A stretch of 12,533 nt of DNA from Porticoccus sp041592135 (lineage in GTDB: Bacteria; Pseudomonadota; Gammaproteobacteria; Pseudomonadales; Porticoccaceae): the NCBI GenBank assembly GCA_041592135.1, contig JBFHQR010000059.1. One strand, given 5' to 3'. Below are positions 1 through 6,442 of the stretch, in pieces; position 1 is the first letter of the stretch; the number at the start of each line of letters is the position of its first letter. The position numbers and the translations under genes were made by a program. The notes below the pieces were generated by a model that saw only the letters and a program-made list of their open reading frames with translations, searched no databases and was not told the origin of the DNA.

Positions 1-1103
1 ACCGGCGACAGGGGTATCTCTACCCCTGCCACCCCTGGGAAGCCCCGAGGCTCCTGGCCCACCCGCTGATTGAGGCCGCCATGGCACGGCAACTGATCAA
101 GCCCCTGGGAACACTCGGCGAAGTGCTCTCCCCGACGTCCTCGGTAAGAACCCTCTATCACCCGCAGCTGCCCCACCAGTTGAAGTTTTCCATCCACGTG
201 CGGCTGACAAACTGTATCCGCAAAAATGCCTGGTACGAACTGGAGAGTGCCGTGTTCCTCTCCGGCATCCTCAAACCACTGCGCCGTGCCACGGCATCCA
301 TCCTGCCGAGCTTTCACCTCATGCTCGAGCCGCTGGCGACCACCCTGGATTTCAGCCATTTCGCCAGAGCGGAACAGCTGGCCGGTGCAGAGCAGTGCCG
401 GGAATCTTTCGGCATCCTCTACCGGGAGAACTTCTCGCCGGAGCAGATACAACGCTACTCCCCCACTCTGGCAGCCAGTTTGTTTACCTGGGATGAGCGC
501 GGAGACAGCATCGCCTACCAATACATTCAGTCAAACCGCCTGAAAACGGGGCAATCCTATGGTGGGGAGGCGGAGGAATGGTTCAGCGGTTACCTCGATG
601 CCCTGCTACCTGGCACCCTCTATTACCTGTTCAAGTTGGGCGTGGTTTTTGAACCTCACCTGCAAAACACCCTGATCGGTTTCCGCCGGGGACGCCCCCA
701 CTGTGTATGGATACGGGACCTGGAGGGCACCAAACTGCTAGCCGAGCACTGGCCTGAACAACAGCTTTCCCCTCTGTCAGCAAGGGCCAGAAGCTCCCTT
801 TACTACGACCGGTCGCGGGGATGGAAGCGTATTGCCTACTGCCTGTTGGTCAACAACGTCAGTGAGGCCATTTTTCACCTGGCTGGCGGTGACCGCCAGT
901 TGGAGTTGAACCTATGGCGACAGCTAGCCACAGCCATACAGCACTGGCAGTCACACCATGGGATACAGCCTGAACTGCAGGAATTCCTAGCCGGGGAGGG
1001 GCTGCCCCACAAAAACAACCTCACCACCCGTCTCCTAAAGCAGCCCGACCGCATGGCGGACTATTCCTTGCTGCCCAACCCCCTCCTGGAGGTGGCAATA
1101 TGA
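1..1103 (+). CDS. IucA/IucC-family (NIS) siderophore synthetase, C-terminal part, 5' end outside the window
   Basis: This is an NRPS-independent siderophore synthetase, which uses ATP to adenylate a carboxylate (usually citrate or a citrate derivative) and condense it with an amine or alcohol in the cytoplasm. The reading frame is open from base 3, so the Met at 81 is internal: the codons before it encode YPCHPWE, the family's His-Pro-Trp motif. About 366 residues are present, against roughly 600 in whole family members. Downstream come the S-x-x-RTL segment (about base 140), the KFSIHVRLTNCIRK block (about 183-230), EPHLQNTL (about 650) and the RDLEG motif (about 715), all typical of the fold. 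The C-terminal region with SRGWKRIAYCLLVNN (about 810-860) matches the FhuF-like C-terminal domain. Its stop overlaps the next start, so the two genes are translationally coupled. The adjacent decarboxylase suggests a PvsD or AcsD-type enzyme. Substrate and subtype cannot be read from this fragment. Confidence 0.93.
   Translation, partial: RRQGYLYPCHPWEAPRLLAHPLIEAAMARQLIKPLGTLGEVLSPTSSVRTLYHPQLPHQLKFSIHVRLTNCIRKNAWYELESAVFLSGILKPLRRATASILPSFHLMLEPLATTLDFSHFARAEQLAGAEQCRESFGILYRENFSPEQIQRYSPTLAASLFTWDERGDSIAYQYIQSNRLKTGQSYGGEAEEWFSGYLDALLPGTLYYLFKLGVVFEPHLQNTLIGFRRGRPHCVWIRDLEGTKLLAEHWPEQQLSPLSARARSSLYYDRSRGWKRIAYCLLVNNVSEAIFHLAGGDRQLELNLWRQLATAIQHWQSHHGIQPELQEFLAGEGLPHKNNLTTRLLKQPDRMADYSLLPNPLLEVAI
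1088..1092 (+). promoter_or_regulatory. Strong ribosome binding site of the siderophore decarboxylase
   Basis: GGAGG lies seven bases before the ATG at 1100, inside the last codons of the synthetase gene. It fixes the start codon and, with the 4-base overlap, indicates coupled translation of the two siderophore genes. Confidence 0.75.
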
Positions 1104-2275
1104 ACAGCGCTGTAAAAGACGCTATCCGCAGCCTTGCCGCCGAAAACGATGCACCCCTCTGTGCCTATCTGTACGATCTGCATGGGCTGGAACAGCACAT
1201 TCGCACCATGATGGCGGCTCTGCCAGGCAATGTGGAGCTGTTTTACGCCGCCAAGGCCAATCCCGACCCAAGGGTCCTGTCGACACTGAGCTCCTGGGTT
1301 GACGGCTTCGAAGCCGCTTCCGGAGGCGAATTGGAATGGCTGTTCAGGCTATATCCGGACAAACCCCTGATTTTCGGGGGGCCGGGCAAGCTGACCAACG
1401 AGTTATCAGTGGCGCTGGAAAGGGGCATCGAAGCCATCCACGTTGAGAGCCGGACTGAACTGCAACGGCTCGCCACCCTGACGGAAAGCGGCGACCATTC
1501 GGCTCCCATCCTGCTGCGTATGAATATTTCCCTTGAGGGCATCAGCTCATCGAAACTGGCGATGGGAGGCAAAGCCACCCAGTTTGGCCTCGATCCCGGT
1601 GAGCTGGGGGAGGCGCTGGCGCTGATTGAACAAACCCCCAGTTTGCATTTGAAGGGCTTTCACTTCCACCTGATGTCCCACCAATGCTCCGCACAGCGCC
1701 ATCTGGAGCTAATGACACTGTACTTCAGGACATTCAAACAATGGTGCCAAACCTATGGCATCGCTCCGCCACTGTTGAATGTCGGCGGCGGCATGGGGAT
1801 AGACTACGGCCCCCGGGCCGAACATTTTGATTGGTTGGGGTTCTGCAGGGCTCTTGGGAATCTAATCGATGCCGAGGAGATGGACCAGACTACTGTCCGC
1901 TTTGAATGCGGTCGCTTTATTAGCGCCCAGTGTGGTTACTATGTCATGGAGGTATTGGATATAAAGCACAGCCACGGCGAATACTTTGCCATCGGCAAGG
2001 GCGGCACTCACCATTTCCGAACGCCTGCCGCCCAGTCCCACAACCACCCTTTTGTGGTGGTCCCGGGGGCGTGTCGCACGGGGGAAATCAGGGACGTGCT
2101 GGTTACGCTGGCTGGACAACTCTGCACACCCAAAGATGTCTTGGCCTCGCGACAGCCCGTCGCGTCTCTTGCCATTGGTGACTACTTGGTTTTTCCGCTG
2201 GCCGGGGCCTACAGTTGGAATATCTCGCACCAAACATTTTTGATGCACCCACCACCGCAGTTTCACTATCTCTAG
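1100..2275 (+). CDS. PLP-dependent group III decarboxylase of a siderophore pathway (PvsE/AcsE/SbnH-like)
   Basis: This 391-residue protein belongs to the alanine racemase-fold (group III) decarboxylases, related to diaminopimelate and ornithine decarboxylases. In siderophore operons such enzymes decarboxylate an amino-acid unit, free or already linked to citrate: for example, they yield the ethanolamine unit of vibrioferrin and achromobactin. Visible features are FYAAKAN with the PLP lysine K52, FEAASGGELEW (70-80), the FHFHLMSH stretch (187-194), the glycine loop NVGGGMG (227-233) that holds the PLP phosphate, FECGR (268-272), GGTHHFR (301-307), LCTPKD with the catalytic cysteine C342, and AGAY with Y371. 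HNHPF and the C-terminal SHQTFLMHP segment are typical of the siderophore subgroup rather than of LysA. Length is normal. The start is supported by the ATGA overlap and a GGAGG seven bases upstream. No further plus-strand gene follows, so this looks like the end of the operon. The exact substrate is inference. Confidence 0.93.
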   Translation: MNSAVKDAIRSLAAENDAPLCAYLYDLHGLEQHIRTMMAALPGNVELFYAAKANPDPRVLSTLSSWVDGFEAASGGELEWLFRLYPDKPLIFGGPGKLTNELSVALERGIEAIHVESRTELQRLATLTESGDHSAPILLRMNISLEGISSSKLAMGGKATQFGLDPGELGEALALIEQTPSLHLKGFHFHLMSHQCSAQRHLELMTLYFRTFKQWCQTYGIAPPLLNVGGGMGIDYGPRAEHFDWLGFCRALGNLIDAEEMDQTTVRFECGRFISAQCGYYVMEVLDIKHSHGEYFAIGKGGTHHFRTPAAQSHNHPFVVVPGACRTGEIRDVLVTLAGQLCTPKDVLASRQPVASLAIGDYLVFPLAGAYSWNISHQTFLMHPPPQFHYL

Positions 2276-2313
2276 CGTTGGTTCACCGGCTGAGAGACGA
2301 TGATCGCCCCGCG

Positions 2314-3294
2314 TTAACCGACAAACTCGCCTTTTGCCTGCTTGTCGGCGTGGTAGGAAGAGCGCACCAGCGGCCCGGAAGCCACCTGGCTGAAGCCGAT
2401 GCTGCGGCCGTATTCGGCGTATTCGGCAAACTCGTCCGGATGCACGAAGCGATCCACCGGCAGGTGATTCCTGGAGGGTTGCAGGTACTGGCCGACGGTG
2501 AGCATCTCCACATCGTGGCCGCGCAGGTCATCCAGGGTGCGCAGCATCTCCTCCTTGCTTTCACCCAGCCCCACCATCAGGCCAGACTTGGTGGGCACAC
2601 CGGGGTTGAGGCGCTTGTATTCCTGCAGCAATTTCAGGGACCACTGGTAGTTGGCGCCGGGACGGGCCTCGCGATAGAGGCGCGGCACGGTTTCCAGGTT
2701 GTGGTTGAACACATCCGGCGGTGTCGCGGTGAGGATTTCCAGGGCGGGTTCCATGCGGCCGCGGAAATCCGGCACCAGAATTTCCACCTGTAAATTGGGG
2801 CTGAGCAGCCGCGACTCGCGGATGCAGTCGGCAAAATGTTGGGCGCCGCCGTCGCGCAGGTCATCGCGATCCACCGAGGTGATCACCACATAGCGCAACT
2901 GCATTTCCTGAATGGCCTGGGCCAGGTGGGCCGGCTCTTCCGCGTCCAGCGGGTTGGGCTTGCCGTGGCCGACGTCGCAGAACGGACAGCGACGGGTGCA
3001 GATTTCACCCATGATCATGAAGGTGGCGGTGCCGTGGCTGAAGCACTCGCTCAGGTTGGGGCAGGCGGCCTCTTCGCAGACGGTGGCCAGCTTGTTCTTG
3101 CGCAGGATGTTCTTGATTTCCTGCACCCTGGGGGATGACGACACGCGAATGCGCATCCACTCGGGCTTGCGCTGCACTTCCTCGGTGGGAATCACCTTGA
3201 CCGGTATCCGCTCCACCTTGTCGGCACTGCGCAACTTCTCTCCCTGCTGGATGCGGCGGGTGCGCTGGGGCGGAACTACCTTGGTATCGGTCAT
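2314..3294 (-). CDS. lipA: Lipoyl synthase LipA
   Basis: LipA is the radical SAM enzyme that inserts two sulfurs into protein-bound octanoyl groups to make lipoyl cofactor on the E2 subunits of pyruvate and 2-oxoglutarate dehydrogenases and on GcvH. With the start at 3294 the protein has 326 residues, close to the usual gammaproteobacterial length. The auxiliary [4Fe-4S] cluster cysteines are C73, C78 and C84 (CEEAACPNLSEC). The radical SAM cluster motif is CTRRCPFC (C99, C103, C106), and the conserved C-terminal RSSYHA (311-316) carries the serine that ligates the auxiliary cluster. The frame is open further upstream to an ATG at 3381, but that extension would lie within the end of lipB and encodes a Cys/His/Arg-rich stretch unlike LipA, so the MTDTK start is preferred. 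A GAG about ten bases upstream is a modest ribosome binding site. It is the last gene of the lip unit, 25 bases after lipB, and faces the siderophore operon tail to tail. Confidence 0.98.
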   Translation of the reverse strand: MTDTKVVPPQRTRRIQQGEKLRSADKVERIPVKVIPTEEVQRKPEWMRIRVSSSPRVQEIKNILRKNKLATVCEEAACPNLSECFSHGTATFMIMGEICTRRCPFCDVGHGKPNPLDAEEPAHLAQAIQEMQLRYVVITSVDRDDLRDGGAQHFADCIRESRLLSPNLQVEILVPDFRGRMEPALEILTATPPDVFNHNLETVPRLYREARPGANYQWSLKLLQEYKRLNPGVPTKSGLMVGLGESKEEMLRTLDDLRGHDVEMLTVGQYLQPSRNHLPVDRFVHPDEFAEYAEYGRSIGFSQVASGPLVRSSYHADKQAKGEFVG

Positions 3295-3319
3295 AGAAGC
3301 TGTTCTCAAACGGAAGTTA

Positions 3320-4009
3320 TCAGGATGTCGCCGCTGGCTGTGACAGCAGCAACGGATGGTCGCCCTCGACAAGGTGGCCATTATACCCCAGCTTGCTGGT
3401 CAAAATATCGGCAAGGTATTGCGCTACTTCCTGCAGGCACACCGGTTGTTCCAGCAGGTCGTTCATCTGGGTCATGGGCACCCCCAGGCCGCAGGGATTG
3501 ATGCGGGACCAGGGGCTGAGATCCATATCCACATTGAAATTGAGGCCGTGGTAACTGCAACCGCGGCGCACCCGCAACCCCAGGGAACCGATCTTGGCAC
3601 CGTTGTCCACATAGACCCCCGGCGCATCGGAACGGGGGGCGGCGCGGATGCCCCAATGGGCCAGGGTCTCCACCAGCGCTTCCTCGATCAGGGTAACCAG
3701 ATCCCGCACACCGATACCCAATCGCTTGAGATCGATCAACAGGTAACCGGTGATCTGTCCGGGGCCGTGGTAGGTGACGTGACCGCCGCGATCGCTCTGC
3801 ACCACCGGGATATCGCCGGGCATCAGGATGTATTCCTGCTTGCCCGCCTGGCCCTGGGTAAACACCGGCTGGTGTTCCAGCAGCCAGATTTCATCCGGCG
3901 TCCCGGCATCGCGCGTGGCGGTTATGGCCTTCATCGCCTCGAAAGTGTCGGCATAGGCGCGGCACCCCAGATAGCGAACGATCAATGGCAGTTCAGGTAC
4001 GGATGACAT
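3320..4009 (-). CDS. lipB: Octanoyl-ACP:protein octanoyltransferase LipB
   Basis: LipB moves octanoate from acyl carrier protein to lipoyl domains, making the substrate of LipA, in the cytoplasm. The 229-residue protein carries the signature RGGHVTYHGPGQ (about 74-85), the GAKIGSLGLRVRRG segment with catalytic lysine K139, SYHGLNFNV (152-159), and INPCG with the catalytic cysteine C173. The frame extends nine codons upstream to a TTG at 4036. I chose the ATG at 4009 (MSSVPEL) because ATG is the stronger codon and the length then fits the family; neither start has a convincing ribosome binding site. It lies 31 bases after ybeD and 25 before lipA, in one direction, consistent with a shared transcript. 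Confidence 0.97.
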   Translation of the reverse strand: MSSVPELPLIVRYLGCRAYADTFEAMKAITATRDAGTPDEIWLLEHQPVFTQGQAGKQEYILMPGDIPVVQSDRGGHVTYHGPGQITGYLLIDLKRLGIGVRDLVTLIEEALVETLAHWGIRAAPRSDAPGVYVDNGAKIGSLGLRVRRGCSYHGLNFNVDMDLSPWSRINPCGLGVPMTQMNDLLEQPVCLQEVAQYLADILTSKLGYNGHLVEGDHPLLLSQPAATS

Positions 4010-4040
4010 GGTTTCGGCAACAGGGCGACACCGCAATAAC

Positions 4041-4310
4041 TCAGAGCACCATCTGCACCAGGGGGTTGTCTTTCAGATCGGCGAAAATCGCCATCAGCTG
4101 AGGCTCCCCGGTGGCGGTGATGGTCACGGTAATGGACTGAAAACTGCCCTTGCTGCTATCCCTGACGGTAATGGTCGCCCGGTCGAAACCCGGCGCGTGG
4201 CGCGCCATTACCTCCAGCACCAGGGCGTGCAGCTCGTCCCCTGCGCGTCCCATCACCTTGATGGGATAGGCGCAGGGAAATTCAATTTTCGGCGCGTCGG
4301 GTGCTGTCAT
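4041..4310 (-). CDS. ybeD: YbeD/DUF493 family protein
   Basis: This is a small 89-residue cytoplasmic protein of the YbeD (DUF493) family, which has an ACT-like fold. Its place between dacA and lipB matches E. coli and Pseudomonas. The characteristic N-terminal IEFPCAYPIKVMG and C-terminal pattern ending in VQMVL are present. No catalytic residues are known and the precise function is unsettled; a link to lipoate metabolism rests on gene neighbourhood only. The start codon shares one base with the dacA stop (TGATG on the minus strand) and there is no strong ribosome binding site, so translation is probably coupled to dacA. Confidence 0.93.
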   Translation of the reverse strand: MTAPDAPKIEFPCAYPIKVMGRAGDELHALVLEVMARHAPGFDRATITVRDSSKGSFQSITVTITATGEPQLMAIFADLKDNPLVQMVL

Positions 4311-5461
4311 CAGGAAAACAGGCCCTTGAAGAACAGGCTAATGGCATCCCACAGGCGCGAGAACATGCCCGCTTCTTCGATGGCGTGATCCGCCACCAGC
4401 GACATATCCAGAAGGGGTTCACCTTCAAAACTGACGGTCAGGCGACCCAGTGGCTGACTGTCGCTGAGCGGTGCCTCGATGGCTTCGTCCACCAGAATTT
4501 TGGCTTCCAGCTGGTCCTTGGAGCCGCGGGGAATGGTCAGGTAGATATCTTCTGGGGCCACCAGATTGACGCTGTCCTCAACCCCGTACCAGACGCGGGC
4601 ATTTTCCTGCAGCACATCACCCTTGGCGTAAACCTTGCCGGTTTCATAGTAGCGGAAACCAAACGCCAACAGTTTTTGCGACTCGCGCGCCCGCGCTTCC
4701 TCGCTGCTGGTGCCCATCACCACCGCAATCAGCCGCATGCCATTGCGCACCGCCGAGGACACCAGGCAGTAGCCGGCCTCTTCGGTGTGGCCGGTTTTCA
4801 AGCCGTCCACCGAACTGTCGCGCCACAACAGGCGATTGCGGTTGGGCTGCTTGATGCCGTTGTATTCGAAATACTTCTCGGCATAAATGTCGTAGTGTTC
4901 GGGAAAATCCTGGATCAGCGCGCGGGCCAGCAGCGACAGATCGCGAGCCGTGGTCAGGTGGCCGTCAATCGGCCAGCCGGTGGCATTGTAAAAGGTCGAA
5001 TTTTCCATGCCCAACAGTTTGGCCTGCTGGTTCATCACATCGGCAAAGGCGCCTTCACTGCCGGCCAGGTACTCGGCGAGCGCGACGGAGGCGTCATTGC
5101 CGGACTGGATCACCACACCGCGCAGCAGGTCGATCAACGGCACCTGGGTGCCCTCGCGCACAAACATTTTCGAGCCGCCCATTTCCCAGGCGGTAACGCT
5201 GATGGGCACCAGGTCCTGTTCTTTGACCTTGCCGTTGTGCAGCTCGCTGGCAACGATATAACTGGTCATCATCTTGGTGAGGCTGGCGGGGGGCAGTTGC
5301 TGGTCGGCATTCTGCTCCACCAGCACCTTGCCGGTATTGGCATCCATCAGAATCCAGGCGGAGGCAGACAGCTCGGGTGGCGCGGGAATCAGCACCCTGG
5401 CGTGCGCCACGCCGGTGAAAAGGACCAAAAACAACCCGACAGAAAGTATTTTTCTCAGCAT
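4310..5461 (-). CDS. dacA: D-alanyl-D-alanine carboxypeptidase DacA (PBP5/6 family)
   Basis: This is a class C low-molecular-mass penicillin-binding protein that removes the terminal D-Ala from peptidoglycan pentapeptides in the periplasm, limiting cross-linking and helping keep cell shape. From the ATG at 5461 the protein has 383 residues. It starts with a signal peptide (MLRKILSVGLFLVLFTGVAHA, cut after AHA). The three active-site motifs are SLTK (60-63), SGN (120-122) and KTG (222-224, followed by HTEEAGYC). After the PBP5 C-terminal beta domain, the last 18 or so residues (MFSRLWDAISLFFKGLFS) form the amphipathic helix that anchors this family to the outer leaflet of the inner membrane. 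The frame also allows a TTG two codons upstream, which is less likely. The gap to rlpA carries a promoter candidate, so dacA may head a dacA-ybeD-lipB-lipA unit. The Pseudomonas equivalent at this locus is called dacC. Confidence 0.97.
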   Translation of the reverse strand: MLRKILSVGLFLVLFTGVAHARVLIPAPPELSASAWILMDANTGKVLVEQNADQQLPPASLTKMMTSYIVASELHNGKVKEQDLVPISVTAWEMGGSKMFVREGTQVPLIDLLRGVVIQSGNDASVALAEYLAGSEGAFADVMNQQAKLLGMENSTFYNATGWPIDGHLTTARDLSLLARALIQDFPEHYDIYAEKYFEYNGIKQPNRNRLLWRDSSVDGLKTGHTEEAGYCLVSSAVRNGMRLIAVVMGTSSEEARARESQKLLAFGFRYYETGKVYAKGDVLQENARVWYGVEDSVNLVAPEDIYLTIPRGSKDQLEAKILVDEAIEAPLSDSQPLGRLTVSFEGEPLLDMSLVADHAIEEAGMFSRLWDAISLFFKGLFS

Positions 5462-5515
5462 AATCAACAGATTTTCAAGTTTGTAGTGATGAATGGATCA
5501 GACAGGCAGGCCCCG

Positions 5516-5524
5516 ATTCTAGCA
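5516..5524 (-). promoter_or_regulatory. Candidate extended -10 promoter for dacA-ybeD-lipB-lipA
   Basis: On the minus strand the sequence reads TGCTAGAAT, an extended -10 element (TG, one base, TAGAAT) with one mismatch to TATAAT. It lies in the only sizeable gap of the block, between the rlpA stop (5552) and the dacA start (5461), and would give a leader of about 45-50 bases. No good -35 is seen at 16-18 bases, as is common for extended -10 promoters. Prediction by eye only. Confidence 0.4.
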
Positions 5525-5551
5525 CGGGCACCCACCGCCTTTCAGGTAAAG

Positions 5552-6442
5552 TTACTCGTAGACCACAAAGGTGCTGATATTCTCCCGCTGCTTGAGCAGG
5601 TTGCTCAAATTCAGCAGTTTCACGCTATCACTCACCGGACCGACCAATACCTTGTAAATGGTTTTGGGCTGATCCAGCTGGCGCACCACCACCGGATAAT
5701 CCGTGAGGCCCTGAACCCGTTGCGACAGGCTGCTGGCCGCCACAGGCGTACTGAATGCGCCCACCTGCAAAAACGTACTTTTTGACAGCAGCGGCTGGTC
5801 GTTACCGGCCACCGGCTGAGTTGACGGAAGCACACTGGGCTGCGGGTAAATTTGCGGCTGTTCGACCGAATTGTTCTGGTATTGGCGCGGATCGATGGTC
5901 TCGATCGCCACCTGGGCGGTGCCGCGATCCGAGTAGCCCAGCTTCTTGGCGGCCACATAGGACAGGTCGATGATGCGGTCGCCGTGGAAAGGCCCGCGGT
6001 CGTTGACGCGAACAATCACACTGCGGCCGTTTTCCAGGTTGGTCACCCGCACATAACAGGGAATCGGCAGGGTTTTATGGGCTGCGGTCATCTCGTACAT
6101 GCTGTAGGCCTCACCGTTAGAGGTGCTTTGGCCGTGGAATTTATTGCCGTACCAGGACGCCATTCCCCGCTGGCGGAAACCCAGGCTGGTGGGCAACACC
6201 TCATAGGTTTTACCGAAGACTTCGTAGGGACTCTTGTTGCCGGCCTTGGTGATGGGCTCCACCTTCGGCACCGCATCGGGGATGTTGGTGACATCCACAT
6301 CCTTGGGTGGCGGGCCGTCGCCGTAACCATAGCCGCCGCCACCGCTGCTGCTTTTACCACCCGTGCCACCGCAGCCCTGGAACACAGCCGCCACGGCCGC
6401 GAGCAGCAGCAGGATAATGAGACGACTAGAGATTGTCTGCAC
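5552..6442 (-). CDS. rlpA: Septal ring lytic transglycosylase RlpA (lipoprotein with SPOR domain)
   Basis: RlpA is an outer-membrane lipoprotein that, in Pseudomonas aeruginosa, cleaves denuded glycan strands at the septum. The 296-residue protein starts with a lipoprotein signal peptide with the lipidated cysteine at C24 (VFQGC), followed by a Gly/Ser-rich linker (25-43). The double-psi beta-barrel domain spans about 90-185: GMASWYGNKFHG (93-104), NGEAY with E111, TAAHKTLP with H122, and VNDRGPFHGDRIIDLS (146-161). After a Pro/Gln-rich linker (185-218) comes a C-terminal SPOR domain (about 222-296, STFLQVGAF through VYKVLVGP-like core), which binds denuded peptidoglycan. The start is GTG at 6442, 17 bases inside the end of mltB, with GGAG seven bases upstream. 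The residue three after E111 is Ser, where I recall Asp in most RlpA proteins. Context and domains make the identity secure. Confidence 0.95.
   Translation of the reverse strand: MQTISSRLIILLLLAAVAAVFQGCGGTGGKSSSGGGGYGYGDGPPPKDVDVTNIPDAVPKVEPITKAGNKSPYEVFGKTYEVLPTSLGFRQRGMASWYGNKFHGQSTSNGEAYSMYEMTAAHKTLPIPCYVRVTNLENGRSVIVRVNDRGPFHGDRIIDLSYVAAKKLGYSDRGTAQVAIETIDPRQYQNNSVEQPQIYPQPSVLPSTQPVAGNDQPLLSKSTFLQVGAFSTPVAASSLSQRVQGLTDYPVVVRQLDQPKTIYKVLVGPVSDSVKLLNLSNLLKQRENISTFVVYE

Noticed and set aside
81..83. ATG at 81 as the start of the siderophore synthetase
   Set aside because: The frame is open to the window edge and the codons before 81 encode the conserved HPW motif of the family, so the ATG is internal.
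2043..2061. Perfect 6-bp inverted repeat ACCACC/GGTGGT with a T-rich loop, resembling a hairpin
   Set aside because: It lies inside the decarboxylase gene and encodes the conserved HNHPFVVV segment; no T run follows, so protein coding explains it.
1862..2266. Minus-strand 134-codon open frame opposite the decarboxylase gene
   Set aside because: It mirrors a strongly conserved coding region, has no recognisable domain and no ribosome binding site that I can see.
3295..3381. Longer LipA starting at the ATG at 3381
   Set aside because: The extra 29 residues overlap the end of lipB and are a Cys/Arg/His-rich stretch unlike known LipA N-termini; the MTDTK start gives the normal length.
4010..4036. 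TTG at 4036 as the lipB start
   Set aside because: It would give nine extra residues with no family support and no good ribosome binding site; the ATG at 4009 is simpler.
4301..5785. Long plus-strand open frame (494 codons) opposite dacA, with similar ones at 6363-7394, 7780-8754 and 10522-11301
   Set aside because: They lie opposite well-identified genes (dacA, mltB, rodA, pnp). Their translations are rich in His, Gln and Gly, show no recognisable domain and run across gene borders, as expected from the codon bias of the real genes.
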